In this document: positions 1 through 9,571 of the stretch, piece after piece
Layout: every line of letters starts with the position of its first letter
Position numbering within the stretch: position 1 is the stretch's first letter
Assembly (NCBI GenBank): GCA_937928085.1
Contig: CALFVU010000006.1
Coordinates: forward strand, 248,001-312,000
DNA: 64,000 nucleotides
Direction of reading: 5' to 3'
Origin: an uncultured bacterium
GTDB taxonomy: Bacteria > Spirochaetota > Leptospiria > Leptospirales > Leptonemataceae
Position numbers and translations under genes: made by a program
The notes under the pieces: generated by a model
The model's database searches: none
Seen by the model: only the letters and a program-made list of their open reading frames with translations
Told to the model about the DNA's origin: nothing

Positions 1-1100
1 TTGCGGAGCATATGTTAATTCTAAAAATTACAAATCCACAAGGTAAAAGTATATATGTTACGGGAGCTTTTCCTTCGGCTTGTGGAAAGACAAACCTTGC
101 TATGCTTGTTCCAACTTTACCTGGCTGGAAAGTAGAAACAATTGGGGATGATATTGCTTGGATGAAGTTCGGAGATGATGGTAGGCTTTATGCTGTCAAC
201 CCAGAAGCAGGTTTTTTTGGTGTAGCACCCGGAACCTCAGAAAAATCAAATTATAATGCAATGAAAACCATCGAAAAAAATACTATCTTTACGAATGTGG
301 CTCTTACAGAAGATGGAGATGTATGGTGGGAAGGAATTGGATATGATCCACCAACGAAATTAATTGATTGGAAAGGAAATGAATGGATCTTTGGTAAATC
401 CAAGGAACCTGCTGCTCATCCAAATGCAAGATTTACTGTTTCTGCATCTCAATGTCCTTCTATTGCACCGGAATGGGAGGATCCAAAAGGTGTGCCTATC
501 TCTGCTATTCTTTTTGGTGGGAGAAGATCCAGTGTAATTCCATTGGTCTATGAAGCTTTTGATTGGGAGCATGGAGTTTTTATTGGTTCTATTATGGGTT
601 CAGAAGCTACTACCGCTGCTCTTGATGTAACATTAGGTTCGGTAAGAAGAGATCCTTTTGCTATGCTTCCGTTTTGTGGTTATCATATGGGAGATTATTT
701 TAAACACTGGTTAAAGATAGGAAAAATGACATCTGTAGAAAAACTTCCTAAAATTTTTAATGTAAACTGGTTTAGAAAAACTGCGGAAGGAAGGTGGCTA
801 TGGCCTGGATTTGGTGAAAATAGTAGAGTTCTAAAATGGATTTTTGAAAGAACACAGAACGAAGGAAAAGTAATCAAAACACCTATTGGATATTTGCCTA
901 CTTTGGATGCTATTGATAAGCCAGATGGTGTTTCTAATCAGGATTTACAAGAGCTTTTAAAAGTGGATTTAGAAGGGTGGCTTAAAGAAATTGAACTAAT
1001 TAAACAACATTATTTACAGTTTGGAAATAAATTACCCAATGAGTTATCAGTTCAACTTGAACAATTAGAACAAAGAATTAAAGAAAGCTTTTCTTACTAG
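1..1100 (+). CDS. pckG: Phosphoenolpyruvate carboxykinase (GTP), 3' part
   Basis: Converts oxaloacetate and GTP to PEP and CO2 in gluconeogenesis. The frame is open from the window edge; codons 3-11 read A-E-H directly before the Met at 12. In this family that Met lies inside the conserved AEHMLIL stretch, so it is internal and the true start lies upstream of the window. Visible motifs: the P-loop with catalytic Cys ([10 protein letters not shown]), the second metal/nucleotide loop (GDDIAW), FGGRR and [18 protein letters not shown]. About 365 residues of a roughly 600-residue enzyme are present. The C-terminus is complete and ends just before a bidirectional terminator shared with the convergent phosphatase gene. 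Confidence 0.95.
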   Translation, partial: AEHMLILKITNPQGKSIYVTGAFPSACGKTNLAMLVPTLPGWKVETIGDDIAWMKFGDDGRLYAVNPEAGFFGVAPGTSEKSNYNAMKTIEKNTIFTNVALTEDGDVWWEGIGYDPPTKLIDWKGNEWIFGKSKEPAAHPNARFTVSASQCPSIAPEWEDPKGVPISAILFGGRRSSVIPLVYEAFDWEHGVFIGSIMGSEATTAALDVTLGSVRRDPFAMLPFCGYHMGDYFKHWLKIGKMTSVEKLPKIFNVNWFRKTAEGRWLWPGFGENSRVLKWIFERTQNEGKVIKTPIGYLPTLDAIDKPDGVSNQDLQELLKVDLEGWLKEIELIKQHYLQFGNKLPNELSVQLEQLEQRIKESFSY

Positions 1101-1117
1101 ATTCAAAATTAAAAACC

Positions 1118-1143
1118 AGGAATTAGATTTATCTCTAATTCCT
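1118..1143. terminator. Bidirectional hairpin between convergent genes
   Basis: A perfect 10-bp stem (1118-1127 AGGAATTAGA pairing with 1134-1143) has a 6-nt loop. It lies between the stop codons of the PEP carboxykinase gene and the minus-strand phosphatase gene. A/T runs flank it on both sides, so it can serve both transcripts. Confidence 0.75.
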
Positions 1144-1150
1144 AGTTATA

Positions 1151-2290
1151 TTATTGAATTAAATTTTTTATTTTTTTAAAAATATCGGTATTATCAAAAA
1201 TACCACTAAATTCTTCTGAACCTATACCATAAGAAAATACAGGTACCAATGATGCTGAATGTTTCTCATAAATAAATTTAAGTTCTACTTGATTTTTTTT
1301 AAGATCACCTCCTACTATAGCAAGTCCACCTGTTTCGTGATCTGATGTTGCTATTACTAAAGTATCTTCTTTTGATTTTTCAGCGAAATCTAAAACAACG
1401 CCTATCGTTTTGTCAAAATCCAGTAATTCGCCAATCACATAATCTCCATCCATGTTGTGCCCCCCATAATCAATTTGAGATCCTTCGATTACAAGAAAAA
1501 AGGGTTTTTTTAATTGTTGTAAGTATTCAATAGCTTTTTTTGTAGCTAGACTTAAATATTCTGAGTTTCGAGTTTGATTAAAATTCGTATTTTTAATCAA
1601 ATAGTCATAATATTTTAAATTTGGATTAGGATTGATTTTCTTAACTGGTGGGAGGTTTTTATCTGCAAAGAAACCTGCAATTTTTTTATTGAAATTTAAG
1701 ACATTAAGTTTTTGAAATTCGGAGAAATCAAAGTAAACTTCGTAATTTTTATCTTTTAGCTTGTCAAGAAGATTTTGTTCATCGGGACGATTGATAAAGT
1801 AGTCACGACCACCTCCTAAAATGATATCAGGTTCTAAATTTACAATATCCTCAGCTATTTCATAATGATTTTCTCTATTTTCGGAATGAGCAAGAAAAGC
1901 TGCAGGGGTTGCATCTGTGATGGAGTTTGTAACTACAACACCAATACTAAACCCTTTTTCTTTTGCTATTTCGAGAATTGTCTTTAAACGAATTTTTTCT
2001 AGATTAACAGAAATCGCTTTATTGTAAGTTTTTTCTCCAGTAGCTATAGCTGTTCCCGAAGCTGCAGAATCAGTTACGATATTATCATAAGAATGTGTTG
2101 TCATCAGTCCGATTTGTTTAAATCTTGTAAAATTAAGAGGAGTAGGGGAAGAGTAAATTCCGGCGGTAATGTGAGCAATTCCCATGCCATCTCCAATCAT
2201 TAAAATAATGTTTTTAGGTTTTTCTTTTTGATTTTTAGGTGCATAGCAATACAAAATCAGCAAAAACAAAAAATAAAATTTTATTCTCAT
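1151..2290 (-). CDS. Alkaline phosphatase family lipoprotein
   Basis: Metal-dependent phosphomonoesterase, probably anchored in the cell envelope. From the chosen start the protein has 379 aa with a hydrophobic signal and a lipobox-like LILYC (Cys15). Family motifs: MIGDGMG (Asp34), the nucleophile loop VTDSAASGTA (Ser75), EGSQIDYGGH and the metal ligands in SDHETGG. The longer frame opens at 2326, but AGGAG lies just before the ATG at 2290, which also gives a sensible signal peptide, so 2290 is preferred. It stands alone, divergent from the unknown gene at 2385. The family assignment is firm; the physiological substrate is not known. Confidence 0.9.
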   Translation of the reverse strand: MRIKFYFLFLLILYCYAPKNQKEKPKNIILMIGDGMGIAHITAGIYSSPTPLNFTRFKQIGLMTTHSYDNIVTDSAASGTAIATGEKTYNKAISVNLEKIRLKTILEIAKEKGFSIGVVVTNSITDATPAAFLAHSENRENHYEIAEDIVNLEPDIILGGGRDYFINRPDEQNLLDKLKDKNYEVYFDFSEFQKLNVLNFNKKIAGFFADKNLPPVKKINPNPNLKYYDYLIKNTNFNQTRNSEYLSLATKKAIEYLQQLKKPFFLVIEGSQIDYGGHNMDGDYVIGELLDFDKTIGVVLDFAEKSKEDTLVIATSDHETGGLAIVGGDLKKNQVELKFIYEKHSASLVPVFSYGIGSEEFSGIFDNTDIFKKIKNLIQ

Positions 2291-2337
2291 AATTCTCCTA
2301 AAAATATCAAAAATAAAATAAATCAATCAAAAATTAA

Positions 2338-2395
2338 GATTTTTTAAAAAATCAACAAAAAAAGTAATTGACTTAAATTATTGAATGTTTATAAC
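2338..2395. promoter_or_regulatory. Palindrome and putative promoter in divergent region
   Basis: A perfect 16-bp palindrome GATTTTTTAAAAAATC occupies 2338-2353. Downstream is TTGACT (2368-2373) with TATAAC (2390-2395) after a 16-nt spacer. If this promoter is real, transcription begins near 2402 and the next gene must start at its second ATG (2415). Sequence inspection only. Confidence 0.35.
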
Positions 2396-3242
2396 AAAAT
2401 CGTGGGAAAAATTTATGCAAACAATACAAAATCAATTATCTCAATTCAAAGAAGGTGATTATACGGTAAAGATTATCTCTACAATTTGTAACATGATTCC
2501 TATAGAAGTTTCTTTTTATTATTATGATCATTGGGAGGATGGTATAAAAAGATTAAAACCAAATTTAACACAACAAGACATAGAAAAAGCAAAATTGTTA
2601 GCTGATTCAGAAAATGTACAAAGTGTGTTAAAAATTTTTTCTATTATTGACACAACGGATCAATTGATTGCGGGTTATGCAAGTATAAAAAATGCACTAA
2701 ATCTTTTTGGTAGTAAACATCAAAAAAGAACATTTGAATCTGATCCACAACAAGCCTTAGATGCTGGTGTAAAAGCTTTAGCAATAGCTTATAGTGTTCA
2801 TAAATTATATAACGGGAATATACAAGAAAAAGTCATAAAATTTAAAAATACTCCAGCAGGTGTTGAAATGCTTATAGTATTTTGTTTACTTGAGATTGCA
2901 CTTCCTTTTACAGATAATCTAATGGAGGGAAGTGCAAAGGCAATTTCGAATCTTTTTAAGAATCAAGATCAAATTCAAAATAAATTTTATCAGTTGGAAT
3001 CTGGTACTTTATTAGAATTTCATGATTCGATTCATCTTTTAAAAGAAACTCTTCCGAACTACCTAGATAAAGTAAAAAATTATGCAGAGCCTATTGCAAA
3101 TAAAATCAAAACTTTTCTACCTACCGCCTTTAATGTTTTGGATTCTGCTACAGGAGTAATTGCAACAGGTGTAGATTTTCTTCCAATATGGACATTTTTG
3201 GGAACCCGATTGATTATTGAATCAATTGCAAAACAATTATAA
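2385..3242 (+). CDS. Conserved-looking protein of unknown function
   Basis: 285 aa; I do not recognise the family with confidence. There is no signal peptide. The middle holds moderately hydrophobic helices, including a stretch around EMLIVFCLLEIALPF near residue 165, and a hydrophobic C-terminus, so peripheral or weak membrane association is possible. The start is uncertain: the ATG at 2385 has no clear ribosome site, while the in-frame ATG at 2415 is preceded by GTGGGA and fits the putative upstream promoter. It ends 6 nt before the DUF3108 gene, so the two are probably co-transcribed. Confidence 0.6.
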   Translation: MFITKSWEKFMQTIQNQLSQFKEGDYTVKIISTICNMIPIEVSFYYYDHWEDGIKRLKPNLTQQDIEKAKLLADSENVQSVLKIFSIIDTTDQLIAGYASIKNALNLFGSKHQKRTFESDPQQALDAGVKALAIAYSVHKLYNGNIQEKVIKFKNTPAGVEMLIVFCLLEIALPFTDNLMEGSAKAISNLFKNQDQIQNKFYQLESGTLLEFHDSIHLLKETLPNYLDKVKNYAEPIANKIKTFLPTAFNVLDSATGVIATGVDFLPIWTFLGTRLIIESIAKQL

Positions 3243-3248
3243 AATTTT

Positions 3249-4010
3249 ATGAAAAAAAATATTTGTTTATTTTTTTTACTATCATTTCCTTTACAAGCAC
3301 AGGAATTTTATGAAAATAAATTTATAATTTTATGGAATGGTTTTTTAGTCGGACATGCGTTTTTTGGAAAATATGGCATTGTAGAATTTAATTCGGAAAA
3401 GTGTTATATAATACAATCACGGGCGTATAATCTTCCATTTTTACAAAAGTTGTATCCTGTAAAAGATAAAGTTTTTACGTATTGGAGTATAGAGAAAAAA
3501 ATTCCTTATTATTCTGAAAAAGAAATACATGAAGGAAATTATTATAGATTTCAGAAAACTTATTTTTTTTATGATTTAAAAGAAATCCATTGGTTTCAAA
3601 AAGAAAGAACGAAAAAAGGTATAAGAAATAAAAAGGGAGTTGTGTTTTTGCAAAATCAAAACCAGATTTTGCAAGATATTTTATCTGCTGTTTTTTATTT
3701 AAAAGAAAGTTCACACAAGCCAAAAGAAAACATTTTTTTTACAATTCCACTTTTTGATGATACGGAACTAACGTTTTTAGAAATTAAAATTTTAAACAAA
3801 GAATTTATAAAATTTCGAATTAATAACCAAGATGTGATGAAAGAAGCTTGGATTGTAAAACCTTATTACAAAACCAGTGGTCTTTTTCGCTTAGCTGGAG
3901 ATTTAACGATTTGGATTGAAAACGAAGAAAAAGAAATTTTAAAAATAAAAGCAAAGATACCATACTTAGGATATGTTGAATCTATATTGATAGAAAAGAA
4001 ATTTTTTTAA
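3249..4010 (+). CDS. DUF3108-like exported protein
   Basis: 253 aa with a typical signal peptide (hydrophobic residues about 5-14, then LQAQ), so exported to the periplasm or envelope. The remainder is beta-rich with regularly spaced Lys/Tyr/Phe strands, as in DUF3108 proteins of Gram-negative bacteria. The function of that family is not established. It begins 6 nt after the preceding unknown gene. The assignment rests on fold-level sequence feel rather than catalytic residues. Confidence 0.6.
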   Translation: MKKNICLFFLLSFPLQAQEFYENKFIILWNGFLVGHAFFGKYGIVEFNSEKCYIIQSRAYNLPFLQKLYPVKDKVFTYWSIEKKIPYYSEKEIHEGNYYRFQKTYFFYDLKEIHWFQKERTKKGIRNKKGVVFLQNQNQILQDILSAVFYLKESSHKPKENIFFTIPLFDDTELTFLEIKILNKEFIKFRINNQDVMKEAWIVKPYYKTSGLFRLAGDLTIWIENEEKEILKIKAKIPYLGYVESILIEKKFF

Positions 4011-4065
4011 TTTATGATTTTTTCTTGCTTTTTTATCACATAATATTTAAATACACTTTTAAAAC

Positions 4066-4761
4066 ATGAAACTACCCTTTGAAGCGAATCCCATTATTAA
4101 GACTTTTAACGAAATCAAACAATATTTTCGAAAATATGAGACTGATGTTTCTCAAAAAAGAATTAAAGATTTTCATCAATTTTCTAAAATTCTCAATGAC
4201 TTGGGATACGAAGTTGCTTTTGATTTTGTTGGTTCTTTAAATTTTGGTTTGGTCGAAGAATACTCAGATGTAGATTTTATTCTTTATATTGCTTGTAAAG
4301 AGCATTTTAATTCTGATTGCGATAAAAAAGGTTGTTTAAATTTTGTCCAAGTAAAATACTTAATTTTAGAAACACTAATTAAAGAATATGTAAAAAAACC
4401 ATATAAAACACAAGTAGTAGATTGTATTAACTTAATTAGGTTAGATAATGAATTAAACAAAACTAGTTCAATTGACATAAATTTAGTATTTCGATTTGCT
4501 TTTTATCGATCCATTTGTAGAGGTGTTAATTTAAAAATTTTAAAATTTTATCATGAAAAGTTAATGACTCGAAATGATCTTATTGAACAAATGTTACCTT
4601 ATGTAAATGATGTTTTTAATTTGTTTTTGCAGACCAATTCATATAGTTTGTCTTTTGAAAAATATCGTTCCCGTTTGATTGATGCGGGGATAAAAATTCC
4701 TAACTCTGTTATAGAAAAAATAAAAAGCTATTTGTATTCTAATCAGAGTTTTAATATCTAA
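4066..4761 (+). CDS. Nucleotidyltransferase-fold protein
   Basis: 231 aa. The segment VGSLNFGLVEEYSDVDF near residues 55-71 matches the GS-x9/10-DxD signature of the polymerase-beta nucleotidyltransferase superfamily. A third carboxylate is likely in SIDINLV. The protein would therefore bind Mg-NTP and transfer a nucleotide, but the substrate cannot be read from the sequence. It could be a stand-alone transferase or a toxin-type (MNT-like) enzyme; no HEPN or antitoxin partner is visible next to it. Unlinked to other functional clusters, it lies tail-to-tail with the DUF445 gene. Confidence 0.6.
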   Translation: MKLPFEANPIIKTFNEIKQYFRKYETDVSQKRIKDFHQFSKILNDLGYEVAFDFVGSLNFGLVEEYSDVDFILYIACKEHFNSDCDKKGCLNFVQVKYLILETLIKEYVKKPYKTQVVDCINLIRLDNELNKTSSIDINLVFRFAFYRSICRGVNLKILKFYHEKLMTRNDLIEQMLPYVNDVFNLFLQTNSYSLSFEKYRSRLIDAGIKIPNSVIEKIKSYLYSNQSFNI

Positions 4762-4779
4762 AATTATCCATATAAAAGT

Positions 4780-5913
4780 TTATTTTTTCAATCGTTTGTT
4801 TTGATTGTTTTGAATTCTAAATATGATTTCATCTATTAAAAATAATAATGATCCAAGAATGAAGAACATAATAAAAGATTCCAACGGAAGCCATATAAAA
4901 AGTCCTCCTAAAATTCCAAGTAAACATCCTAAATATTGAATATAATCAAGTTGATCAGAGGTTGAATAAAGTATAAGTTTTTCTAATCTTAATTCATCCA
5001 AAGCTAATAAATTTTCAATCATAATTTTTTTTATATTAATTCTTTCGATTAAAAAACCTATCGCATTGATAAAAGTGTTTTCTAAGGTGTTTTCATTTTT
5101 ATTTAAAAACTCAGGTATTAAATGTAATTGTTGTAAAATATAATCTTTATTGTCATTTAAATTGATTTGCATCGAAAGTAGTAATTCCTCTATTTTTTTT
5201 GAAATTTCTATATCTCCACCTAACCATCGATAAATTTTTAAAAGTCCAGATTCTATACCAGAAATCTTTTCAAAATCAATACTTTTTACAAAATTTTTTA
5301 TGTTTTTTTTGAATTCTTCTGAATGTAAAATTGCATTGAAAATTTCTTCTAGTAATTTTATAAAATCTTTTTGGAATTCTTCCATTTGCAATGTTTTTTC
5401 TAAAGACTGATTGAATTGATTTAAATATTTTTTTACAATTCCGCTAGAATGGATCTGATATGCAATCAATTCATGATTGATAATTTCTCTTGATAAAGAT
5501 TCGCCTAATTTATAAGCGATTTTGATTTTGCTTGCAGGAATTAATCCCTGACCTAAAAGAGGACGCTTGTTTCTTGGATGGAACAACATTTTGATTGCAA
5601 TATAGTTTGTGCCATATCCGACTAAGCCCGTAACTGATAACATTCGCAGTAGCCCTGATAACGAAAAAACTTCTTTTCTCCACGGCATTTGAATAAATAT
5701 ATTTTCGAAAGGATCGTAGAAGATAGAAATCATAAAAACCAATAAACTAATAAAAGGTAAAGCTTTAAGAAATTTTAAAAAATAATTAGTTTTTTTTGTG
5801 GTTGGTATATTAATTTCTTCTGATTTTTCTTCAGTTAAAATTAATCTATGGATCCATCTTTCATAAAAGTTTTCTAAATATTTTAATAGATTATTTTCTT
5901 TGTTCAGATTCAA
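4780..5913 (-). CDS. DUF445 family membrane protein
   Basis: 377 aa. One hydrophobic segment lies near the N-terminus (about residues 45-63), followed by the DUF445 signature GYGTNYIAIKMLFHPR and GLIPASK, a long helical middle, and C-terminal hydrophobic segments (about 328-362). This arrangement suggests an inner-membrane protein with a large helical soluble domain. The biochemical role of the family is unknown. It starts 4 nt after the hslU stop on the same strand, so it is probably the second gene of an hslU operon. Confidence 0.75.
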   Translation of the reverse strand: MNLNKENNLLKYLENFYERWIHRLILTEEKSEEINIPTTKKTNYFLKFLKALPFISLLVFMISIFYDPFENIFIQMPWRKEVFSLSGLLRMLSVTGLVGYGTNYIAIKMLFHPRNKRPLLGQGLIPASKIKIAYKLGESLSREIINHELIAYQIHSSGIVKKYLNQFNQSLEKTLQMEEFQKDFIKLLEEIFNAILHSEEFKKNIKNFVKSIDFEKISGIESGLLKIYRWLGGDIEISKKIEELLLSMQINLNDNKDYILQQLHLIPEFLNKNENTLENTFINAIGFLIERINIKKIMIENLLALDELRLEKLILYSTSDQLDYIQYLGCLLGILGGLFIWLPLESFIMFFILGSLLFLIDEIIFRIQNNQNKRLKK

Positions 5914-5917
5914 GACT

Positions 5918-7414
5918 TTATAAAATATATTGACTTAAATCTTTATTTTCTACAATTTTACTAATCTTTTCATCTACGTATTTTGAATCAATAATGATTT
6001 TTTTTTCATTCTCTTTAAGATCTGGGGCTTCGAAAGAGATATCTTCTATTAAATTCTCCATAATTGTATGTAATCTTCTTGCGCCTATATTTTCCATTTT
6101 ATTGTTGAGTTCATAAGCATAAGAAGCTATTCTTTCGATGGCATCTTCTGTGAATTCTAATTGTACTCCTTCTGTTTCTAATAATTTAATCGCTTGTTTT
6201 GTAAGAGAATTTTGTGGTTGTGTTAGAATTCTTTTAAAGTCTTCTTTGGTAAGTTCTTCTAATTCAACTCTTAAAGGGAACCTACCTTGTAATTCTGGGA
6301 TTAAATCCGAAGGTTTGCTTGTATGAAACGCTCCTGCGGAAATAAACAAAATGTGATCTGTTTTTACAGGTCCAAATCTTGTATTGACTGTAGAACCTTC
6401 TACAATAGGTAAAAGATCTCTTTGGACACCTTCTCTTGATACATCAGCACCGTAATGTCCACCTCTTCCACAAATTTTATCGATTTCATCAATGAATACG
6501 ATTCCTAGTTGTTCGGCTCTTCGAATGGCTTCTGCTTTTAGCTTTTCTTGATCGATTAATTTATCAATTTCTTGCTGGAATAAAATCTGTTTTGCTTCCT
6601 CTATTGTTACTTTTCTTTTTTTATTTCTTTTAGGTAAAAAATCACTAAACATTGATTGTAATTGCATATCTATTTCTTCTATATTTGGACCACCCATAAC
6701 TTGAATCATAGGAATAGCTTGTACAGGAACTTCGATTTCAATTTCGTAAGAATCGAGATCACCTCTTCGCAATTGCTCTCTAATAGCATCTCTAAGTTTT
6801 TGATCCTCTTGAGAAGCATCATAACCTTTGTTTTGTTCCATGCCGGTTTGTATTTCTTTTCCAGTCTGACTCATATCCATAAAAGCTTTTAAAAGTAACA
6901 TTGGATTTTTTAAGATATCTTCTTGTATAGTTGTTTCTTCTGGTTTCTTTTTTTTTGTTGTTGGAGAAATAAGAATATTGATAATTTTATCCTCTACATT
7001 TTTTTTTGCTATTTCTTCTAATTCTTTTTCGTATTCCTTACGTACTAAGTTATATGAATTTGCAATCAAATCTCTAATAATAGAATCCACATCTCTTCCA
7101 ACATATCCAACTTCTGTAAATTTAGTTGCTTCTACTTTCACAAAAGGTGCTTTCGTTAATTTAGAAAGCCTTCTTGCAATCTCTGTTTTTCCACATCCCG
7201 TTGGACCAATCATGATGATATTTTTAGGATAAATTTCTTCTTTTAGTTGGAGATCTTTAATTTTTTGCCTTCTTAGTCGATTTCGAATAGCAATTGCAAC
7301 AATTTTTTTTGCTTTATTTTGACCAACAATATATTTATCTAGTTCTTCTACAATTTGTTTAGGAGTTAGAGTTTCTATAAAATTGATTTCTTTATTAGAA
7401 TCTTTTCCGTGCAT
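5918..7414 (-). CDS. hslU: ATP-dependent protease ATPase subunit HslU
   Basis: AAA+ unfoldase that normally caps the HslV (ClpQ) peptidase. 498 aa, longer than the usual 440-470, with extra sequence in the intermediate domain. Visible: N-terminal [16 protein letters not shown], Walker [10 protein letters not shown] (70-78), the pore loop GYVGRD, Walker B VFIDEIDK and a C-terminal tail SQYIL resembling the HslV-docking tail. hslV, usually just upstream, is absent: 254 nt of non-coding DNA separate hslU from divergent etfB. HslU therefore either pairs with a distant hslV or acts alone. The start is the first ATG, with no strong ribosome site. Confidence 0.95.
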   Translation of the reverse strand: MHGKDSNKEINFIETLTPKQIVEELDKYIVGQNKAKKIVAIAIRNRLRRQKIKDLQLKEEIYPKNIIMIGPTGCGKTEIARRLSKLTKAPFVKVEATKFTEVGYVGRDVDSIIRDLIANSYNLVRKEYEKELEEIAKKNVEDKIINILISPTTKKKKPEETTIQEDILKNPMLLLKAFMDMSQTGKEIQTGMEQNKGYDASQEDQKLRDAIREQLRRGDLDSYEIEIEVPVQAIPMIQVMGGPNIEEIDMQLQSMFSDFLPKRNKKRKVTIEEAKQILFQQEIDKLIDQEKLKAEAIRRAEQLGIVFIDEIDKICGRGGHYGADVSREGVQRDLLPIVEGSTVNTRFGPVKTDHILFISAGAFHTSKPSDLIPELQGRFPLRVELEELTKEDFKRILTQPQNSLTKQAIKLLETEGVQLEFTEDAIERIASYAYELNNKMENIGARRLHTIMENLIEDISFEAPDLKENEKKIIIDSKYVDEKISKIVENKDLSQYIL

Positions 7415-7536
7415 AAGTCTTAATCTGTAGAAATGATTATATTGTCAAACATTTGATTTTTTTATACTTAATGAACAAATGAAGATATTTTCAATCAATC
7501 TAAATGCATTAATTGATTCTCTTAAATTTTAAATTA

Positions 7537-7634
7537 TTGACATTAAGATACCGAAATTTTTTATGTAATTATTAGAAGATTATTCGCTTTTATAAGTTTT
7601 TAAGTGAATGTTGTTCAATTAAAAACTTATAAAA
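7537..7634 (+). promoter_or_regulatory. etfBA promoter and long leader hairpin
   Basis: TTGACA (7537-7542) is followed about 18 nt later by TTATGT as a possible -10. The leader then contains a perfect 16-bp inverted repeat (7588-7603 with 7619-7634) around a 15-nt loop; the loop can pair further through TGAA/TTCA. No plus-strand gene ends upstream, so this is not an ordinary terminator of a preceding gene. It is more likely an operator or a leader structure controlling etfBA. The repeat is directly visible; the promoter is inferred. Confidence 0.45.
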
Positions 7635-7668
7635 GTTTATCCTAAAATTTAAAAAAAGGAGTAAAAAT

Positions 7669-8436
7669 ATGAAAATTGCTGTTCTGATTAAGCAAGTACC
7701 TGATACAGAAACTCAAATTGCAAGTAAAATTTCTGGTAATCAGATCAGTGAAGCGGGAATAAAATGGATAGTTTCTCCATTTGACGAACATGCCTTGGAA
7801 GAAGCGCTGAGAATAAAAGAAAAACATCAAGCTGAAGTCGTAGCAATTTCTTTAGGACCCGATAGAGTTCAAGAAGCTTTACGAACCGCTTATGCTTTAG
7901 GTGTAGATAGAGTTGTTCATATTAAAGATGATTCTTATAATGTATTAGATATTTTTTATACAGCTAATGTGTTAGCAGCCTATCTAAAGCAAGAAAATCC
8001 CGATATCATATTTACTGGAAATATTGCTATAGATTCTCAATCCTCAATGGTTCCTACTATGGTTGCTCAGTTACTCAACATCCCAAGTGTAATTCAAGCG
8101 ATAAAAGTAGAAATGATAAATAATAAAATCAAAATTACAAGGGAAATAGAAGGGGGAATAGCAGACGTAGAAGTAGATATGCCGGTTTTGATTACAGCCA
8201 CAAAAAAATTAAATGAACCTAAATATCCACCATTAAAAGGGATTTTAGCTGCTAAGAAAAAAACAATTAATGTAGTTCAAGTCAATACTTTAGGAATTTC
8301 TGTTCCTAAAATAGAAATTTTAGGATTAGAACCACCACCACCAAGACCTCCTGGAAGAATTATTGATGGTGCAAGTCCGGAAGAAAAAGCAAAAGAACTT
8401 GTAAGATTACTCAAAGAAGAAGCAAAGGTAATCTAA
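7669..8436 (+). CDS. etfB: Electron transfer flavoprotein beta subunit
   Basis: 255 aa, typical length. With EtfA it forms the soluble ETF heterodimer that carries electrons from acyl-CoA and other flavin dehydrogenases to the quinone pool. Characteristic features are the start MKIAVLIKQVPDTE, the AMP-binding region (ALRTAYALGVDRVVHI, then TGNIAIDSQSSMVP) and the Pro-rich PPPPRPPGR near the C-terminus. AAGGAG lies 7 nt before the ATG. The alpha gene follows after 13 nt. No fixC/fixX or dehydrogenase gene lies next to it, so this looks like the classical beta-oxidation type. Confidence 0.95.
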   Translation: MKIAVLIKQVPDTETQIASKISGNQISEAGIKWIVSPFDEHALEEALRIKEKHQAEVVAISLGPDRVQEALRTAYALGVDRVVHIKDDSYNVLDIFYTANVLAAYLKQENPDIIFTGNIAIDSQSSMVPTMVAQLLNIPSVIQAIKVEMINNKIKITREIEGGIADVEVDMPVLITATKKLNEPKYPPLKGILAAKKKTINVVQVNTLGISVPKIEILGLEPPPPRPPGRIIDGASPEEKAKELVRLLKEEAKVI

Positions 8437-8449
8437 AAAGGAGGAAGTT

Positions 8450-9391
8450 ATGTCAATTTTAGCAGTTGCTGAATTAAAAGATGGAAATTTAAAAAAAATA
8501 TCAAAAGAATTGACATCAGCTGGACAAAAGTTGGGCGGACCTGTTCATATAATCTTATTTAATGGAAACGATTCTCATGTTTCGGAATTACACAACTCTG
8601 GTGCTGATGTTGTGATCAAAGTAAATCATAAAGAATTTTCCCCTGATAGTTGGGCAAATATGATTACTTCTATCGCTAAAGAAATGAATGCAAAAGTCAT
8701 TTTAATGCCCCATTCTTTGATAGGCAGAGATTGTGCAGGAAAAGTAGCTATACAATTAAATACAAATATCATTGCAGATGTAGTAGAAATAAAAGGAAAT
8801 TCAGATGTCCTGGAAATAAAAAAACCTATATATTCTGGAAAGGCTTTTGCAAGATTAAAAGTATCTTCCCCCGTACTTATTACAATAAGGCCGAATTCAC
8901 AAGAAGTCTTGGAAAATTATCAAGGTAAAAAAGAAGTAAAAGAATCTAAACCAGAAGAGGGTTTAGTAAAAGTAAAATTTACCAATATTCAACAAGTTGA
9001 ATCTGGAAAAGTACAACTTACTGATGCATCGATTATTGTATCGGGAGGAAGAGGTATTAAAGGTCCAGAGAATTGGCCTATTTTACAGGAATTAGCTGAT
9101 GTATTGGGTGCTGCTTTAGGTGCAAGTAGGGCAGCTGTAGATGCAGGATGGATTGATCACAGTCATCAAGTAGGACAAACAGGAAAAACTGTATCTCCAA
9201 ATTTATATATAGCTTGTGGAATATCAGGAGCAATTCAACATCTTGCAGGTATGGGATCTTCTAAAATTATTGTGGCGATCAATAAAGATCCCGATGCTAA
9301 TATCTTTAAAGTAGCCACATATGGTATCGTAGATGATTTATTTAAAGTAGTACCTGCCATTACACAAGAGATTAAAAGACTATATAGTTAA
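8450..9391 (+). CDS. etfA: Electron transfer flavoprotein alpha subunit
   Basis: 313 aa, the usual size. The N-terminal domain resembles EtfB; the C-terminal half carries the FAD-binding signature: SRAAVDAGWIDHSHQVGQTG, YIACGISGAIQHLAGM and INKDPDANIFKVATYGIVDD. It has a strong ribosome site (AGGAGG) and directly follows etfB; a GC-rich hairpin terminator ends the transcript 3 nt after the stop. Function and partner are clear from sequence and context. Confidence 0.95.
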   Translation: MSILAVAELKDGNLKKISKELTSAGQKLGGPVHIILFNGNDSHVSELHNSGADVVIKVNHKEFSPDSWANMITSIAKEMNAKVILMPHSLIGRDCAGKVAIQLNTNIIADVVEIKGNSDVLEIKKPIYSGKAFARLKVSSPVLITIRPNSQEVLENYQGKKEVKESKPEEGLVKVKFTNIQQVESGKVQLTDASIIVSGGRGIKGPENWPILQELADVLGAALGASRAAVDAGWIDHSHQVGQTGKTVSPNLYIACGISGAIQHLAGMGSSKIIVAINKDPDANIFKVATYGIVDDLFKVVPAITQEIKRLYS

Positions 9392-9393
9392 CT

Positions 9394-9418
9394 ATAGGGG
9401 AAAATCCCCTATTTTTTA
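9394..9418 (+). terminator. Rho-independent terminator of etfBA
   Basis: Stem ATAGGGGA (9394-9401) pairs with TCCCCTAT (9405-9412) around a 3-nt loop and is followed by a T run. It lies immediately after the etfA stop and is one of the clearest terminators in the window. Confidence 0.9.
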
Positions 9419-9571
9419 GTTATTGAATTTTATAGATTTTTGTCTTTTTCTTTAAAAAGATCTCTAAATTTAGTTGATTTGTTTTAATTTTGATAAAAAT
9501 TTTATTGAATTCAAAAAAATCTTAAAAAAATAGAAAATTAATAAGTCTTATACATATACATTATATACTTT

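Noticed and set aside
12-1100. Start of the PEP carboxykinase at the ATG at 12
   Set aside because: The codons before it (A-E-H) match the interior of the family, so the gene is cut by the window edge.
4066-4761. CD-NTase/CBASS-like cyclase next to defence genes
   Set aside because: Only a basic GS..DxD nucleotidyltransferase signature is present, with no effector genes adjacent and 42 kb from the Ubl operon.
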